From assembly GCA_963718995.1 (NCBI GenBank), contig CAVRAP010000021.1, positions 308,492 to 372,491 of the forward strand: 64,000 nucleotides of DNA, written 5' to 3'. The notes beneath the pieces were generated by a model. It was not told the origin of the DNA and made no database searches. It saw nothing but the letters and a program-made list of their open reading frames with translations. The DNA is from UBA4744 sp963718995 (GTDB taxonomy: Bacteria; Actinomycetota; Acidimicrobiia; Spongiisociales; UBA4744). Shown here piece after piece: positions 37,402 to 47,299 of this stretch (the first letter of the stretch is position 1; every line of letters begins with the position of its first letter). The position numbers and the translations under genes are program-made.

Positions 37402-38541
37402 GTGTCACCGCAAGCGAAAACCATTGAGATCCTGGTTGCGCGCGCGCAGCAGCGCGGTTTCCTAACCGTGGCGGAGATCCAGCAGGAGTTGCTCGAGGCT
37501 GAGGCCGTCGCCGAGTCGTTTGAAGAGGTGTTCGACCAGCTCCGGAGCCTCAAGGTCCGCATCGAAGAGGATGGTCCCGATGCTCTCGACGCGGGTCCAA
37601 TGGCAGCAGATGAGCTGGTGTCGGTCTCCGATCCCGTCCGCATGTATTTGCAGGAGATCGGGCGGGTGCCCCTGTTGAGCCCTCAGCAGGAAGTGGAGCT
37701 GGCTATGCAGAACGAGGCCGGCGCCCGTGCCGTGACCAAGCTCGCGTCGGACCCACCCGCGGTTCTGACTGCCGAGGACACGACGATTCTCGAGCTGACG
37801 GTTCGCAACGGAGAAGCGGCGCAACGCCGATTGGTCGAAGCCAATCTCCGTTTGGTGGTTTCCATCGCCAAGAAGTATGTGGGCCGCGGCATGCCACTGC
37901 TCGATCTCATCCAGGAAGGCAACCTCGGTCTGATGCGGGCGGTCGACAAGTTCGATTACCGCAAGGGGTTCAAGTTCTCAACCTATGCAACCTGGTGGAT
38001 CCGCCAATCGGTGACCCGGGCGCTGGCCGATCAGGCGCGAACCATTCGCGTGCCCGTCCATATGGTGGAGACGATCAACCGGTTGGCTCAAGTGCAGAGG
38101 GCGTTGATGCAGGATCTGGGCCGTGAACCGACCATCGACGAGATCGCAGGCGAGATGGAGGTCGAGCCCGGCAAAGTCACCGAATTGCGTCAGATCGCTC
38201 AGGATCCCGTCTCGCTGGAGACCCCGCTGGGAGAAGAAGAAGACTCAACGCTCGGCGATTTCGTCGAAGATACCGAGGCAGTGGTCCCGGTCGAGGCTGC
38301 TGCCTTCAAGCTCTTGCAGGAGTATGTGGCTCGCGCCTTGGAGGATCTGAACGAGCGCGAACGCCAGGTCATCATCATGCGGTTCGGGCTCGACGACGGC
38401 AAGGTCCGGACTCTGGAAGAGGTGGGGAACCACTTCGAAGTGACCAGGGAGCGAATCCGTCAGCTAGAGACCAAGGCACTCGCCAAGCTGCGGCACCCGG
38501 CGCGATCGAAGCGCCTCGAGGGATTCCTCGGAGAGGCCTAG
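37402..38541 (+). CDS. sigA: Primary RNA polymerase sigma factor SigA/RpoD
   Basis: Directs RNA polymerase to housekeeping promoters. The 379-residue protein has region 1.2 (SDPVRMYLQEIGRVPLLS), region 2 (FDYRKGFKFSTYATWWIRQ), region 3 and region 4 with VTRERIRQLETKALAKLRHP (as adjacent blocks). Region 1.1 is short. GTG 37402 directly abuts the dnaG stop; dnaG-sigA is the classic macromolecular-synthesis pair. Length is normal for actinobacterial SigA without long N-terminal extension. Confidence 0.95.
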   Translation: MSPQAKTIEILVARAQQRGFLTVAEIQQELLEAEAVAESFEEVFDQLRSLKVRIEEDGPDALDAGPMAADELVSVSDPVRMYLQEIGRVPLLSPQQEVELAMQNEAGARAVTKLASDPPAVLTAEDTTILELTVRNGEAAQRRLVEANLRLVVSIAKKYVGRGMPLLDLIQEGNLGLMRAVDKFDYRKGFKFSTYATWWIRQSVTRALADQARTIRVPVHMVETINRLAQVQRALMQDLGREPTIDEIAGEMEVEPGKVTELRQIAQDPVSLETPLGEEEDSTLGDFVEDTEAVVPVEAAAFKLLQEYVARALEDLNERERQVIIMRFGLDDGKVRTLEEVGNHFEVTRERIRQLETKALAKLRHPARSKRLEGFLGEA

Positions 38542-38571
38542 TCCCCGGAAGGGGCGTGTGGTCTTCCCCGC

Positions 38572-38785
38572 CTACTTGTCGATGACAGACGCGAATGCGC
38601 TCAGACGCGGTGGTCATTCCGTTGCCCAGGAACTCTTTGCTCGCCTCGGTCGCCTTCTGCACCGATTCGGTTCCCATCAGTTTCTTGAACGAGCGTACGA
38701 TTTGGTCGTATCGTTCCTTGCCGGCCCGGGATCCGAGTACGTAGCCGGCGACGAATCCCAGGATCATGCCGATTCGGAACCTCAT
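38572..38785 (-). CDS. YtxH-like small membrane protein, reading frame broken once
   Basis: Starts MRFRIGMILGFVAGYVLGSR, one membrane helix followed by KERYDQIVRSFKKLMG, the YtxH pattern. The uninterrupted frame would run on into the 3' end of sigA (stop 38,375) with non-homologous sequence, whereas a +1 shift near 38,600 gives a short natural ending SAFASVIDK and stop at 38,572. The length is 214 bases, consistent with one extra base. The role of YtxH proteins is unclear; some are stress-related. Confidence 0.6.
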
Positions 38786-38861
38786 GGTCGTCTCCCCGCT
38801 GGTCGCATCGTGAATAACTGATTCTGGCACACGGTGGTACTATCTCGTGCTCGAAACCCCT

Positions 38862-38937
38862 TCCGGGGTAGCTCAATTGGCAGAGCGCCGGACTGTTAAT
38901 CCGTAGGTTGTGAGTTCGAGTCTCACCCCCGGAGCCA
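38862..38937 (+). tRNA. tRNA-Asn (anticodon GTT)
   Basis: A 76-base gene with acceptor arms TCCGGGG and CCCCGGA, D-loop AGCTCAATTGG, anticodon loop CTGTTAA (GTT), T-loop TTCGAGT and encoded CCA. All four stems pair. It is the integration site for the following element; the integrase gene ends 13 bases after it. A -10-like TACTAT lies at about 38,838-38,843. Confidence 0.95.
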
Positions 38938-38939
38938 GC

Positions 38940-38964
38940 AAAACCCCTGCTCAGCGGGGGTTTT
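38940..38964 (+). terminator. Terminator behind tRNA-Asn and integrase
   Basis: AAAACCCC pairs with GGGGTTTT around a nine-base loop. The stem is nearly symmetrical, so it may serve both the tRNA (plus strand) and the integrase (minus strand), whose stop codon lies inside it. Confidence 0.65.
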
Positions 38965-40102
38965 GGCTTCTCTGAGGGAGGTCGATCACATCGCCCAGGA
39001 CGCGCTCAGGACGCGATTCGGTCGCGGAATGGGCATCGAGGCGGTCCATTACCGCTGTGAGATCACCCTCGAAAAGGTGCGTGTAGGTGTTCAGTGTGAC
39101 GGTCGCGTTGCGGTGGCCGAGCTGCTGTTGGATGGCTTTCACATCTGCACCTGCCGCCCTCATCAGCGACGCGCACGTGTGACGCAGGTCGTGGGGTGTG
39201 ATGTCGGCGAGATCCTCGTCGGATTGTCCTCGCGCACGATCCCAGACGGTCTTTCTCATGTTCGGGTACCGGAGGGGCCCTCCGCGTGGGGCGGTGAACA
39301 CCAGTGCTCCCGGTGCGTCTTCGACGTCCTCCAAGTGCCGGCCTAACAACTCGGACACGAAGGCCGGAAGATGAACGGTTCGCGACTGATGAGTCTTCGT
39401 CGTTCCGAAGTCAAGGTATCCCGCGACTTCCGTTGCGGACTGGGTTATCTGGAGGGTGCGGCGGAGAACATCGATCCGACTGCGGCGCAGAGCGACGAGT
39501 TCGCCCCATCGAAGACCTCCGTAGGCAAGGACATAAACCATTGTCTTGTGTTGGCGGCTTGGCATTGCCTCTGCCAATCGGGCGACCTGTTCGGCCGTGA
39601 GGTAGCGGTGTGATGGTTCGCCGAGTCGTGGCAGTTCGACCCTGCGGGCCGGGTTACGTCCGATCACTCCGTCGTCGACGGCCTGTTCAAGAATCGCTGC
39701 CAAGCATTGGTGAGCTTGGCGGGTACGCGACGCCGAAAGGCCCTCTTCGGTCATCGAACGCACCCACGAGCCCACCATTGCCCGATCGATGGTTGCGAGT
39801 CGTGTTTGACCGAAAACCGGAAGGATTCGTGAATCGAGGAGGGACCGGTATCCGGCACGTGTCTTTGGCTTGATACGCGACTTCGCCATGAGCCAGCTGT
39901 TTGCGTAATCAGCAAATGAGATCAGTCCGGCGTTTGGATCGATCCACTGCCCACGATTGGCCCTTGCCAGCTGATCCGTGAGCCACTTCTCAGCGTCAAC
40001 TTTGCGGTCAAAGGTCCGGCTATGCCATCGGGCGTCGGGACCTTCATACCGCGCTCGATAACGGCCATTCTCACGCCGATCGATTGCACCCCTCGCCATC
40101 AT
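38951..40102 (-). CDS. int: Tyrosine-type site-specific integrase
   Basis: Integrates and excises the element at the tRNA-Asn gene. The 383-residue protein has an AP2-like arm-binding N terminus (GRYRARYEGPDARWHSRTF), a core-binding SAM-like domain, and a catalytic domain with GGLRWGELVALR (Arg), DLRHTCASLM (His-x-x-Arg within PHDLRH), LGH and the nucleophile Tyr in TLNTYTHLF. It ends 13 bases from the tRNA and is read with the excisionase gene upstream. Confidence 0.93.
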   Translation of the reverse strand: MMARGAIDRRENGRYRARYEGPDARWHSRTFDRKVDAEKWLTDQLARANRGQWIDPNAGLISFADYANSWLMAKSRIKPKTRAGYRSLLDSRILPVFGQTRLATIDRAMVGSWVRSMTEEGLSASRTRQAHQCLAAILEQAVDDGVIGRNPARRVELPRLGEPSHRYLTAEQVARLAEAMPSRQHKTMVYVLAYGGLRWGELVALRRSRIDVLRRTLQITQSATEVAGYLDFGTTKTHQSRTVHLPAFVSELLGRHLEDVEDAPGALVFTAPRGGPLRYPNMRKTVWDRARGQSDEDLADITPHDLRHTCASLMRAAGADVKAIQQQLGHRNATVTLNTYTHLFEGDLTAVMDRLDAHSATESRPERVLGDVIDLPQRSQNPR

Positions 40103-40189
40103 CTCCTCGAGTCTGGTAGTGACCTGCGCGACTCAGTATGCACGATTCCGCAATGCGACGGTTGGGGAGGGATGGATCCGACAGTATGC

Positions 40190-40393
40190 CTAGTGTCGAG
40201 AAGTGGTGCCGACATCCTGCACCCGCCCTGCGATCCACTGTTCCACATCCCCGAGCCGATACCGGAGGTGCCTGCCTGCTTTGAAGCTGGGCGGCCCTTG
40301 ACGGCGGTGCCTCCATGCGTACAGGGTGGCTACAGGCACGTCTAGGTAATTGGCGAGTTGTTCGACTGTCAGCAACTGGTCGAGTTGAACCAT
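40190..40393 (-). CDS. xis: Excisionase / AlpA-like DNA-binding protein
   Basis: A 67-residue winged helix-turn-helix protein of the HTH_17/AlpA type: LLTVEQLANYLDVPVATLYAWR followed (after a few residues) by GRHLRYRLGDVEQWI. Such proteins act as recombination directionality factors or regulators. It lies 87 bases upstream of int on the same strand, the usual int-xis order. Confidence 0.85.
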   Translation of the reverse strand: MVQLDQLLTVEQLANYLDVPVATLYAWRHRRQGPPSFKAGRHLRYRLGDVEQWIAGRVQDVGTTSRH

Positions 40394-40782
40394 GGCCGGA
40401 TCATGGATGCTGACCCTTTCAACCCGATGTCATCTCGTGACCAAAGCTCAACAACACTTGGAAGACAGCCGGCCAGTGTCTTGAGAGCACTCATGCGCCG
40501 GTATTCCTCAGAAAAGGACGAGTTGGAGGGTCATTGAAAGGGCTACTGAAACTCTGGTGAAAGGGTTCCGTGGCACGGTCCGCTCATGGAGATCTTGGTG
40601 TTGCAGATCAGAGCCGGCGCTGTTGCTGTTTGGAGGGCTGGTGAAATCCAAATGAAAGGGTTGTCGCGCCACACGGCGGCAGGCGCCCCTTACATATCAA
40701 CATGATGCATCGTTGTTCGTCACGACACGCCTGCTCTCGGATAGGTATGGTTGGCCGGGCTACTGGGAGCAGGGGTAGCCAA
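40394..40782. promoter_or_regulatory. Divergent intergenic region with TGAAAGGG repeats
   Basis: About 390 bases between xis and the element lipoprotein. TGAAAGGG occurs three times in the same orientation (40535-40542, 40558-40565, 40653-40660). The first two are 23 bases apart, about two helical turns, which suggests a protein-binding array. Promoters for xis/int and for the Tad locus should lie here, but I cannot name their boxes. Confidence 0.4.
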
Positions 40783-41821
40783 ATGAGCCCACGGCGCTCG
40801 TCAATTGGGTTCGGCGGCCGCAACCGGCCGGCGTTTCTCGTAGGCGTCGCACTCGCGACGCTGCTGATCCTTGGCGCCTGCACATCGACCGAATCCACGG
40901 AATCCACGACGACGTCGTCGACCGACCCCGTGTCGACCACTGGCGAACCTTCCTCAACATCGACGAGTACTTCGACGCCGCTTACGACCACCACCACTCG
41001 ACCCAGCGAACAGAACGCGATCGACGCTTGGAGTGCCTATTGGCACGCATGGACCGAGGTGCGCGCCTCCCAGGATCTCAATCGAGGCCCACTGGATGCG
41101 GTTGCGTCGTCGGATGTGGTTGATGGTGCTTTGACCTTGTTCGAGCGTCAGCGCTCGTCCGGCCTCGGTCCTGTCCAAACCGAAGTCGTGTTATCCGCAA
41201 CCGTCACGGCTTGGGACGACGACCGGGCCACGGTCGAAGACTGCGTGTTGCTTGTACCTTCTTTCACTGAGGCTGTCGGTGTCTGGTACCAGGCGGACCT
41301 CGTTCGAACCGGAGAGGGTTGGATCGTGGACGCCCTTCGAATCTTCGAGACCGATGGGTGCGTTCCAGCGGTGTTGGCCGAAGCAGCGATTGTCGGGTAC
41401 CGGGCCTACTACGAAGCGGAAGCCGAGTTCTGGGATCCGCCAGATCCGGAAAACCCACAGATCGAAGAGGTGCTGGCCGAGCCTCAGAAGAGCTTCATCG
41501 TCGGACTCCTTCAGGAGCACCAATCTCGCGGTGTTGCGCTTCGGGGGCAACCGACGGTGCATCCAGAAGTCATTGAGGTCCGAAGCCCGACTGAAGTTGT
41601 GATCTTGAGTTGTTCAGAGCCAGACCCTGAATATGGCCTCTACGACGCTCGCAAGCGGAGATCGGCTGCCTGATGAGCCAGCGGTTCGTGACGGACAGCG
41701 TGATCTTCAGTCTGCGGTGATGGTGCTCGACGACGGCGCCTGGAAAGTCGCAGATCTTCAAGGACAGGTTGATTTCGCATGCGAATTCGCACCGACAGAT
41801 CGCGGGCTTCCGTCCGTCTGA
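40783..41821 (+). CDS. Element lipoprotein with Thr/Ser-rich linker, reading frame broken once
   Basis: Starts at ATG 40783 with a signal peptide and lipobox LGAC. A Ser/Thr linker (TSTESTESTTTSSTD) follows, then a globular domain with NAIDAWSAYWHAW that resembles small NTF2-like exported domains. The main frame ends at 41673; the following frame (GDRLPDEPAVRDGQRDL to VDFACEFAPTD) continues the domain to 41821 if one base is skipped near 41,650. It may anchor part of the Tad-like apparatus or the cell wall; function unknown. Confidence 0.6.
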
Positions 41822-42673
41822 TTCTCGCCATCGCGACGATTGCTGCTGCGATGGCGTTCCAGGTCGCGCCGGCCCAAGGGAATCACTGCACCGGCGATGG
41901 GAGCATCCACCGACCGCGGCGGAGACGTAGTTGCCGAGTGTCACGGGCAGACGCCAGGCCAGCGTGGCGGGCGGACGGTGCACGAAACGTGGGATTTCTA
42001 CTGCGCCGCTATCGGCCCGTACCAAGAGGGTGACGAGGTCGAATTCTCCTCGACAGACGAGCTCAACCCCGGCGACGTGGAACAACTTGGTTTCGATCCA
42101 ACAGGGGAGTATTGGTGGTGGAACGTCACCTGCTGGCGGAATGGTGAGCCGGCGCATTCCCACGAGTTCGCTGTGGAGGTGACACCACCTGTCCGGCCAG
42201 AAGCGATCCGTGATGTCGCCGCTGCGCGGCTTGAGCCTCCATCGCCGGATCCTGAGACGAGCCCACCGTTGGCTCAGCAGGCTTTTGTGAACGTACCAAC
42301 CTGGCTGTGGCTGGATCCGGCGAGTTGGTCGCCGATCGAAATCTCGGAGACTCGTGGTCTGACGACCGTCATGGTGCGGGCGACTCCTACTCATGCACGT
42401 TGGGAGATGGGAGATAACGGCGGCGTTACGTGTATGGGGCCGGGCATTGTGTGGACGTCGGGCGCTTCGGAGGACGCGACGGACTGTTCGTACACGTACG
42501 ACCACAGCTCGTATGGCGAACCCGAAGGTCGTTTCGAAGCCTCGGTGACGGTGACCTGGGAGTTCGAGTGGTGGATCAACAACGTCTACCAGGGTGTTTT
42601 CGGCACTGTTGATCTCTCTGCAGCATTCGGGGTGGCCGTTGGCGAGATTCAGGCGGTGGAGACGGGAGGATGA
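41779..42673 (+). CDS. Secreted protein of unknown function, reading frame broken once
   Basis: ATG 41779 gives a signal peptide (RLILAIATIAAAMAFQVAPAQG) immediately within the end of the previous gene. The mature part, in the next frame (joined by +1 near 41,910), has several Trp/Cys residues (WDFYCAAIG, WWWNVTCWR, CTYTYDH-type CSYTYDHSSYG) suggesting disulphides in an extracellular domain. Such PKD/TadE-adjacent secreted proteins are often encoded upstream of SAF/CpaB genes in actinobacterial Tad-like loci. The stop overlaps the SAF gene as ATGA. Confidence 0.6.
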
Positions 42674-43371
42674 GCATGAATCGCAGTGGCGCGAGCCAAT
42701 CGACAAGGCCGACAGAACTATCTGGCAACGGGCAGCGCTCGGGGGGTCCCTTTCGTCTGGAGCCACCGCGCCGAAAGGTACAGGTGCCGCAGCTGTTGAT
42801 CGCCGTGTTTCTAGTAGCTGTCAGTGCGCTTGTGGCGGTGGTGTTGTTTTCCCGGGCGGCCGCAAGAGATCCGGTCCTCGCTCTCGCCCAATCTGTCGAG
42901 AGGGGCCAGGTGATCGGTTCGGATGATCTGATGGTGGTGTATCTGGCAACCGATGACCCGATCACCACGTTGGACTCGGCTGCGGTATCCGAATTGGTCG
43001 GGTTGACGGCCGTCGCCGACCTCGATGCGGGCACCATCCTCACCCCTGCGCACTTCGTGGCTCGGAGTCTGTTGGACGCGGGCGAGGCGGTGGTCGGTCT
43101 TTCGCTCGCTCCCGGCGAGTATCCGACACCGCTGCTGGCAGCCGGGGATCGGGTTGATGTGGTACTCACCGATCAGGTGTCGTCTGAGTCGGGGATAGCG
43201 GCCGGCAGGGTCATCGTTGCGTCAGCCGAGGTTTTCGACATTTCGGGTTTGGGCACACAAGGTGATCGGTTCATCTCGCTTCGGATGCCACAGGAGGCAG
43301 CCGCTGAGGTGGCTGCCGCAGCTGATGCTGATCAGGTCCGGCTGGTCCTGGTGGCGGGGGTCGACCGGTGA
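42670..43371 (+). CDS. cpaB: SAF-domain protein, CpaB/RcpC-like
   Basis: A 233-residue protein with one N-terminal membrane helix (about 40-62) and a SAF domain at about 75-140 (VERGQVIGSDDLMVVYL and LDAGTILTPAHFV), the fold of CpaB-type pilus assembly proteins. In Tad systems it sits in the envelope near the pilus base. Start overlaps the previous stop and its stop overlaps the CpaE-like gene, so the Tad genes form one transcript. Confidence 0.8.
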   Translation: MSMNRSGASQSTRPTELSGNGQRSGGPFRLEPPRRKVQVPQLLIAVFLVAVSALVAVVLFSRAAARDPVLALAQSVERGQVIGSDDLMVVYLATDDPITTLDSAAVSELVGLTAVADLDAGTILTPAHFVARSLLDAGEAVVGLSLAPGEYPTPLLAAGDRVDVVLTDQVSSESGIAAGRVIVASAEVFDISGLGTQGDRFISLRMPQEAAAEVAAAADADQVRLVLVAGVDR

Positions 43372-44157
43372 GCCTGGTGAGCCTGGGTTCCGCTCACGGG
43401 TCTCCCGGTGTGACGACCACGGCGCTTGCGCTGGCAGCAACGTGGCCGGAGCACCGCCGCTGCCTGTTGGTCGAGGCAGATCCGTTCGGTGGGGTGATCG
43501 TGGCCCGATACGGTCTGGGCGATACCCCTGGGTTCTCCTCGTTGGCAGCTGCTGGACGCCGAGGCCTTGAGGACGACGTCGTCTGGCGGCATGCGCAACA
43601 GCTTCCGGGCGGGATTCGGGTGCTGGTCGGTCCCGCCTCGGCGGATGAGGCTTATGCGGTGTTGCGGGATCTGGCGGGAGCTTTCGCGGCCTGGTCCGCT
43701 GCTCACACCGAGGTTGACGTCATTGTCGACTGTGGCCGTCTGGCTCTGGGTTTCCCTGCTGTCGGCCCTCTACTTGAGGTAGGCGGGTTGATGGTGTTGA
43801 CGCGTTCCACTCTTGATCAGCTTCGACCAAGCGCCCATCGGGTCATGTCGCTGCGCGACTCGGGAGTGGATGCCAGCCTGCTGCTGGTCGGTGACCAGAC
43901 CTATGGGGCCCACGAGGTGACCGTCACGTTGGGTGTTCCGGTGGCGGGTGTGGTCGCCTGGGATCCTCGTGCTGCAGCAGTGTTGACCGGTACGCAGGGT
44001 GCGGTGCGTGACCTGCGCCGGTCCCCGCTGGTCCGATCGGTGGGAACTCTGGCAGACCGTCTCGCGATGCCCCGCTAGCTGGTCCGATGTCGGCGATGAC
44101 TTGGATCCGGCGCCGGGAATCCGTGTGGCGGAGGTTGCGCAGGAGGCCGGTTCGTGA
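43368..44157 (+). CDS. CpaE/MinD-like protein without P-loop lysines, reading frame broken once
   Basis: A Rossmann-type protein of the CpaE/MinD family that would position the Tad machine. The N terminus SLGSAHGSPGVTTTALALA lines up with the deviant Walker A motif KGGVGKTT but has His in place of the signature Lys and Val in place of the catalytic Lys, so it may not hydrolyse ATP. VDVIVDCGRLAL fits the Walker B strand. The frame ends at 44078 (TAG), but a +1 shift in a CCCC run at 44070-44073 extends it by about 26 residues to TGA 44157, overlapping the CpaF start as GTGA. Confidence 0.65.
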
Positions 44158-45456
44158 GCGGCAACGGCGACCTCAGGGGACGGTTGCACCGTACGGTGGC
44201 GGAGAAGCTGTCTGAGCAGCTCCGGACCCTCGACGGGGAAGACCCGATGACCGTCGAAGACGAACAGGCCTTGACCCGCTCACTGATCGCCGGCCGAACT
44301 GGCGCGTCTCGCCGAGGACGCCTACCGGAACGGTCAGACACCACTGGACGCCTCAGCCGAATCCGAACTGGCCGAGGCCGTGTTCGATCGAGTCCACGGA
44401 CTCGGGCGCCTCCAGCCCTACATCAACGACCCGGACGTCTCGAACATCCATGTCAACGGTTGTGACAACGTGTGGCTGGTGTACCGGGACGGCATCAAGG
44501 TCCGGGGCGAAGCGGCCGCCGACTCGGATCGGGACCTGATCGACATGGTCTCGACCGCCGCCCGGCGAATCGGTCGATCTGAGAAGCGTTGGGACCAGGT
44601 GTCGTGGGAGCTGCACCTCCAACTCCCGGGCGGCGAACGCCTCCACGCTGTCATGGGTCTGACAGGCCGGCCGACCATCACGATCCGCCGTCACGACTTC
44701 AGCATCTACCGCCTGAAACACCTGATTGATCTCGGAGTGATCGATGAAGGCTTGGCGGCGTTCCTCGGGGCGGCGGTGCGAGCGAAGCTGAACTTGATCG
44801 TCGCTGGAGGGACGAACACCGGCAAGACCACGATGCTGCGATGCCTGCTGAACGAAATCCCCCCGGAAGAAAGAGTGGTGACCGTCGAGGACAACCTCGA
44901 GATCGGACTGGACCGATTCGCAGACCTCCACCCCGACCAGGTCATGTGGGAACGGCGCGGCGCCAACATCGAAGGCCGAGGCGAAGCCTCCCTGGCCGAC
45001 TGCGTGCGGGCGACGCTGCGACAGAACCCCGACCGGGTGATCGTCGGTGAGATCCGCGGAATCGAAGTGGTCGACATGCTCCGGGCCATGTCCCAGGGCA
45101 ACGACGGCTCGATGTCCTCGATCCACGCCGACTCGTCGAAGGGGGCCATCGTCCGCCTCGGCATGTATACCGCGGAAGCGGGCTTGGATGAGGAAACGTC
45201 CAACAAGTGGATCGCCAACGCGGTTGACCTGATCGTTCACCTCGGCTGGGTTGACGGCTTGCGGCGAGTCACCAGTATCCGTGAGGTGTTGGAGGCTGAG
45301 GCCCGTCAGATCGCTACCAACGAGATCTACCGGCCCGCCGCCGACGGGAAGGCAGTGCCGGCGCCGGGACCGACCATTCGTAATGACACTCTTGCCCAGC
45401 TCGTCGATGCTGGTTTCGACGCCACGTACCTGTCCACCTCGTCCGGGTGGTGGTGA
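44154..45456 (+). CDS. cpaF: CpaF/TadA-type secretion ATPase, reading frame broken once
   Basis: Hexameric ATPase that powers pilus assembly or DNA transfer. The N-terminal frame (44154 to about 44295) joins by +1 to the main frame, giving ELARLAEDAYRNGQT and then VHGLGRLQPYINDPDVSNIHVNG (two blocks). The catalytic part has IVAGGTNTGKTTML (Walker A), the Asp box EDNLEIGL, Walker B PDRVIVGEIRG and the His box SMSSIHADS. Length after joining is about 433 residues. The TadA-like family in actinobacteria is often found next to conjugation and helicase genes. Confidence 0.88.
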
Positions 45457-45458
45457 GC

Positions 45459-46319
45459 ATGCAGGTTGTGCTCGCCGCCGCCGTCGGAGCTCTCGGAGGT
45501 TTGGGAATCTGGCTGGGGATGACTGCGTTGCGGGGCGTCAGGGTTGTGCCCGACACCCACCGCCTGGTCCCCAAAGCGGTGCCGCCGGAACGGGCCGCCG
45601 TATGGCTTGCCGCAGCACTCCTCGTCGGCACGGTCGTCGGGCTGGTGACCGGCTGGCCGGTAGCCGGACTCGGCACCGCACTCGGCATGCTGGTAGGCCC
45701 GGCTGCATTGGGCGGCACCACCCGCCGTGCTCAGGAGACGGCTACAGCCGATGCCATCGCCACCTGGGCAGACATGATCCGCGACACCATGGCCGGAGCC
45801 TCCGGTCTCGAGGAGTCACTCATCCAAACCGCAGCCGTCGCCCCTGCCGCCATCAAACCCCAACTCGAGACCTTCGCCCACCGGCTCCGGCATCAGCCAC
45901 TCGAAAGCGCTCTAGACGCTCTCGCTACCGACCTGAACCACTCGTCCGCCGACCTGATCGTCGCTGCCCTGGCTGCTGCCGCCCGCCTCGAAGCGCGGGA
46001 CCTCGGCGGGCTGCTGGCTCGCCTGGCCGAGGCCATCCGGGGAGACGTTCGCATGCGCACCCGCATCGAGATCGGCCGAGCACGGATCCGCACCTCCGCC
46101 CGGATCGCGGTCGCCACCACCACCGCCACCGTCGTCTTCCTCTACGTGTTCGCCCGGCACCTGCTCGAACCCTACGACACTGCCGCCGGCCAGGGCTGGC
46201 TGGTGGTGGTGATGGCCGTGTTCTTCGGTGCCGGGGTGATGCTTCACCACTACAGCCAACTCGAAGCACCTGAGCGCTTCACGCTCCGTCACATCTCACA
46301 TCAGGAGCAGGTCCGATGA
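45459..46319 (+). CDS. tadB: TadB-like type II/IV secretion membrane platform protein
   Basis: A 286-residue membrane protein with N-terminal helices (about 1-20 and 45-80), a cytoplasmic T2SSF domain (WADMIRDTMAGASGLEESLIQTA and RDLGGLLARLAEAIRGDVRMR as blocks) and C-terminal helices. It pairs with TadC around the CpaF ATPase. I chose ATG 45459 just after the cpaF stop; GTG 45447 is in frame upstream. Its stop overlaps tadC as ATGA. Confidence 0.85.
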   Translation: MQVVLAAAVGALGGLGIWLGMTALRGVRVVPDTHRLVPKAVPPERAAVWLAAALLVGTVVGLVTGWPVAGLGTALGMLVGPAALGGTTRRAQETATADAIATWADMIRDTMAGASGLEESLIQTAAVAPAAIKPQLETFAHRLRHQPLESALDALATDLNHSSADLIVAALAAAARLEARDLGGLLARLAEAIRGDVRMRTRIEIGRARIRTSARIAVATTTATVVFLYVFARHLLEPYDTAAGQGWLVVVMAVFFGAGVMLHHYSQLEAPERFTLRHISHQEQVR

Positions 46320-47232
46320 CGGCGCTGGCGGTGATGGTCGCAGGGGCGGGGATCGGGCTCGGTGTCTTCCTGGCCGCAAGGGCGGTGTTCCCTCGACCTG
46401 TGCCACTCCAGCGGGCACTGGCGGATCTGAGTCGACCGCGCCCGAACCCTCGTCGAGTCAGAGACGATGTCGACGACGAGGATGAGCAACCGGATCGGTC
46501 AGGCAGCAATCAGCTTGTTCGAGGCCACCGGACTGGTCGACCTCGGAGGGCTCCGCCAGCGTCTCCGAGCTCTCGGCAAGCCAGTCGAAGTCCATGCCTA
46601 CGAGAAGATGCTCGGCGGACTCGCAGGGTTGTTCCTCCCCCTCGGCTTCGCCGCCATCCTCGCCGCCGGGGGAGTGACGGTGCCGGCCGGGTGGGTGGCG
46701 GTTCTGGCGGTCGGGTTGGGCATCGGAGGCTTCGTGTGGCCGGACCTCGGGTTGTCGGAGCGGATCGAACGTCGCCGCCGCGACTTCCGCCACTCCCTGT
46801 CCGCCTACCTGGATCTCGTCACCATCATCCTGGCCGGTGGGGGAGGACTCGAGACCGCCCTTCAAACCTCCGCCGACCTCGGAGAGGGGTGGGCGTTCAC
46901 CGAAATCCGTCAGCGCGCTGAGCCGGGCTCGCCTCACCAACCGCACCCCGTGGGAGGTCTTCGACGATCTTGGAACTGAACTCGGCGTCGACGAGCTCCG
47001 CGAACTCGCCGCATCGGCCCACTTGGCTGGCGATCAGGGAGCCCGCATCCGGGCGTCTCTCGCCGCCAAAGCAGATTCCATGCGCGCCGCCCAGACCGCC
47101 GCCATCGAAGCCCAAGCCGAAGCCGCCACCGAGAAGATGCTCCTGCCGGTCGTCACCCTGGTCGTCGGCATGATCCTCTTCATCGGCTTCGGCGTCGTCC
47201 AAGCGATCTCCACGCCGGGGACAGTCCCATGA
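46316..47232 (+). CDS. tadC: TadC-like membrane platform protein, reading frame broken twice
   Basis: Three frames read in order as one TadC-type protein: an N-terminal helix (MVAGAGIGLGVFLAARAVF), then YEKMLGGLAGLFLPLGFAAIL and YLDLVTIILAGGGGLETAL, then LTNRTPWEVFDDLG and the C-terminal helix VVTLVVGMILFIGFGVVQAI. Joins at about 46,450-46,500 and 46,915 each need +1. The T2SSF core is complete after joining. With TadB it forms the inner-membrane platform. Confidence 0.78.
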
Positions 47233-47299
47233 CACCTGCGAAAGGAATCGAACAGCCTCGGCAAGACCAAACGATCCGCTACTGGAAGGAGCGACTGAT

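Noticed and set aside
40608..40997. Val/Asp-rich 129-codon minus-strand frame
   Set aside because: Antisense to the Ser/Thr-rich linker of the element lipoprotein; the composition is a mirror of that linker.
44067..44080. Programmed prfB-like +1 frameshift at CCC-CGC-TAG in the CpaE-like gene
   Set aside because: A stop follows the shift site, but there is no stimulatory Shine-Dalgarno spacing and many other genes nearby break without such a site, so a shared artefact is simpler.
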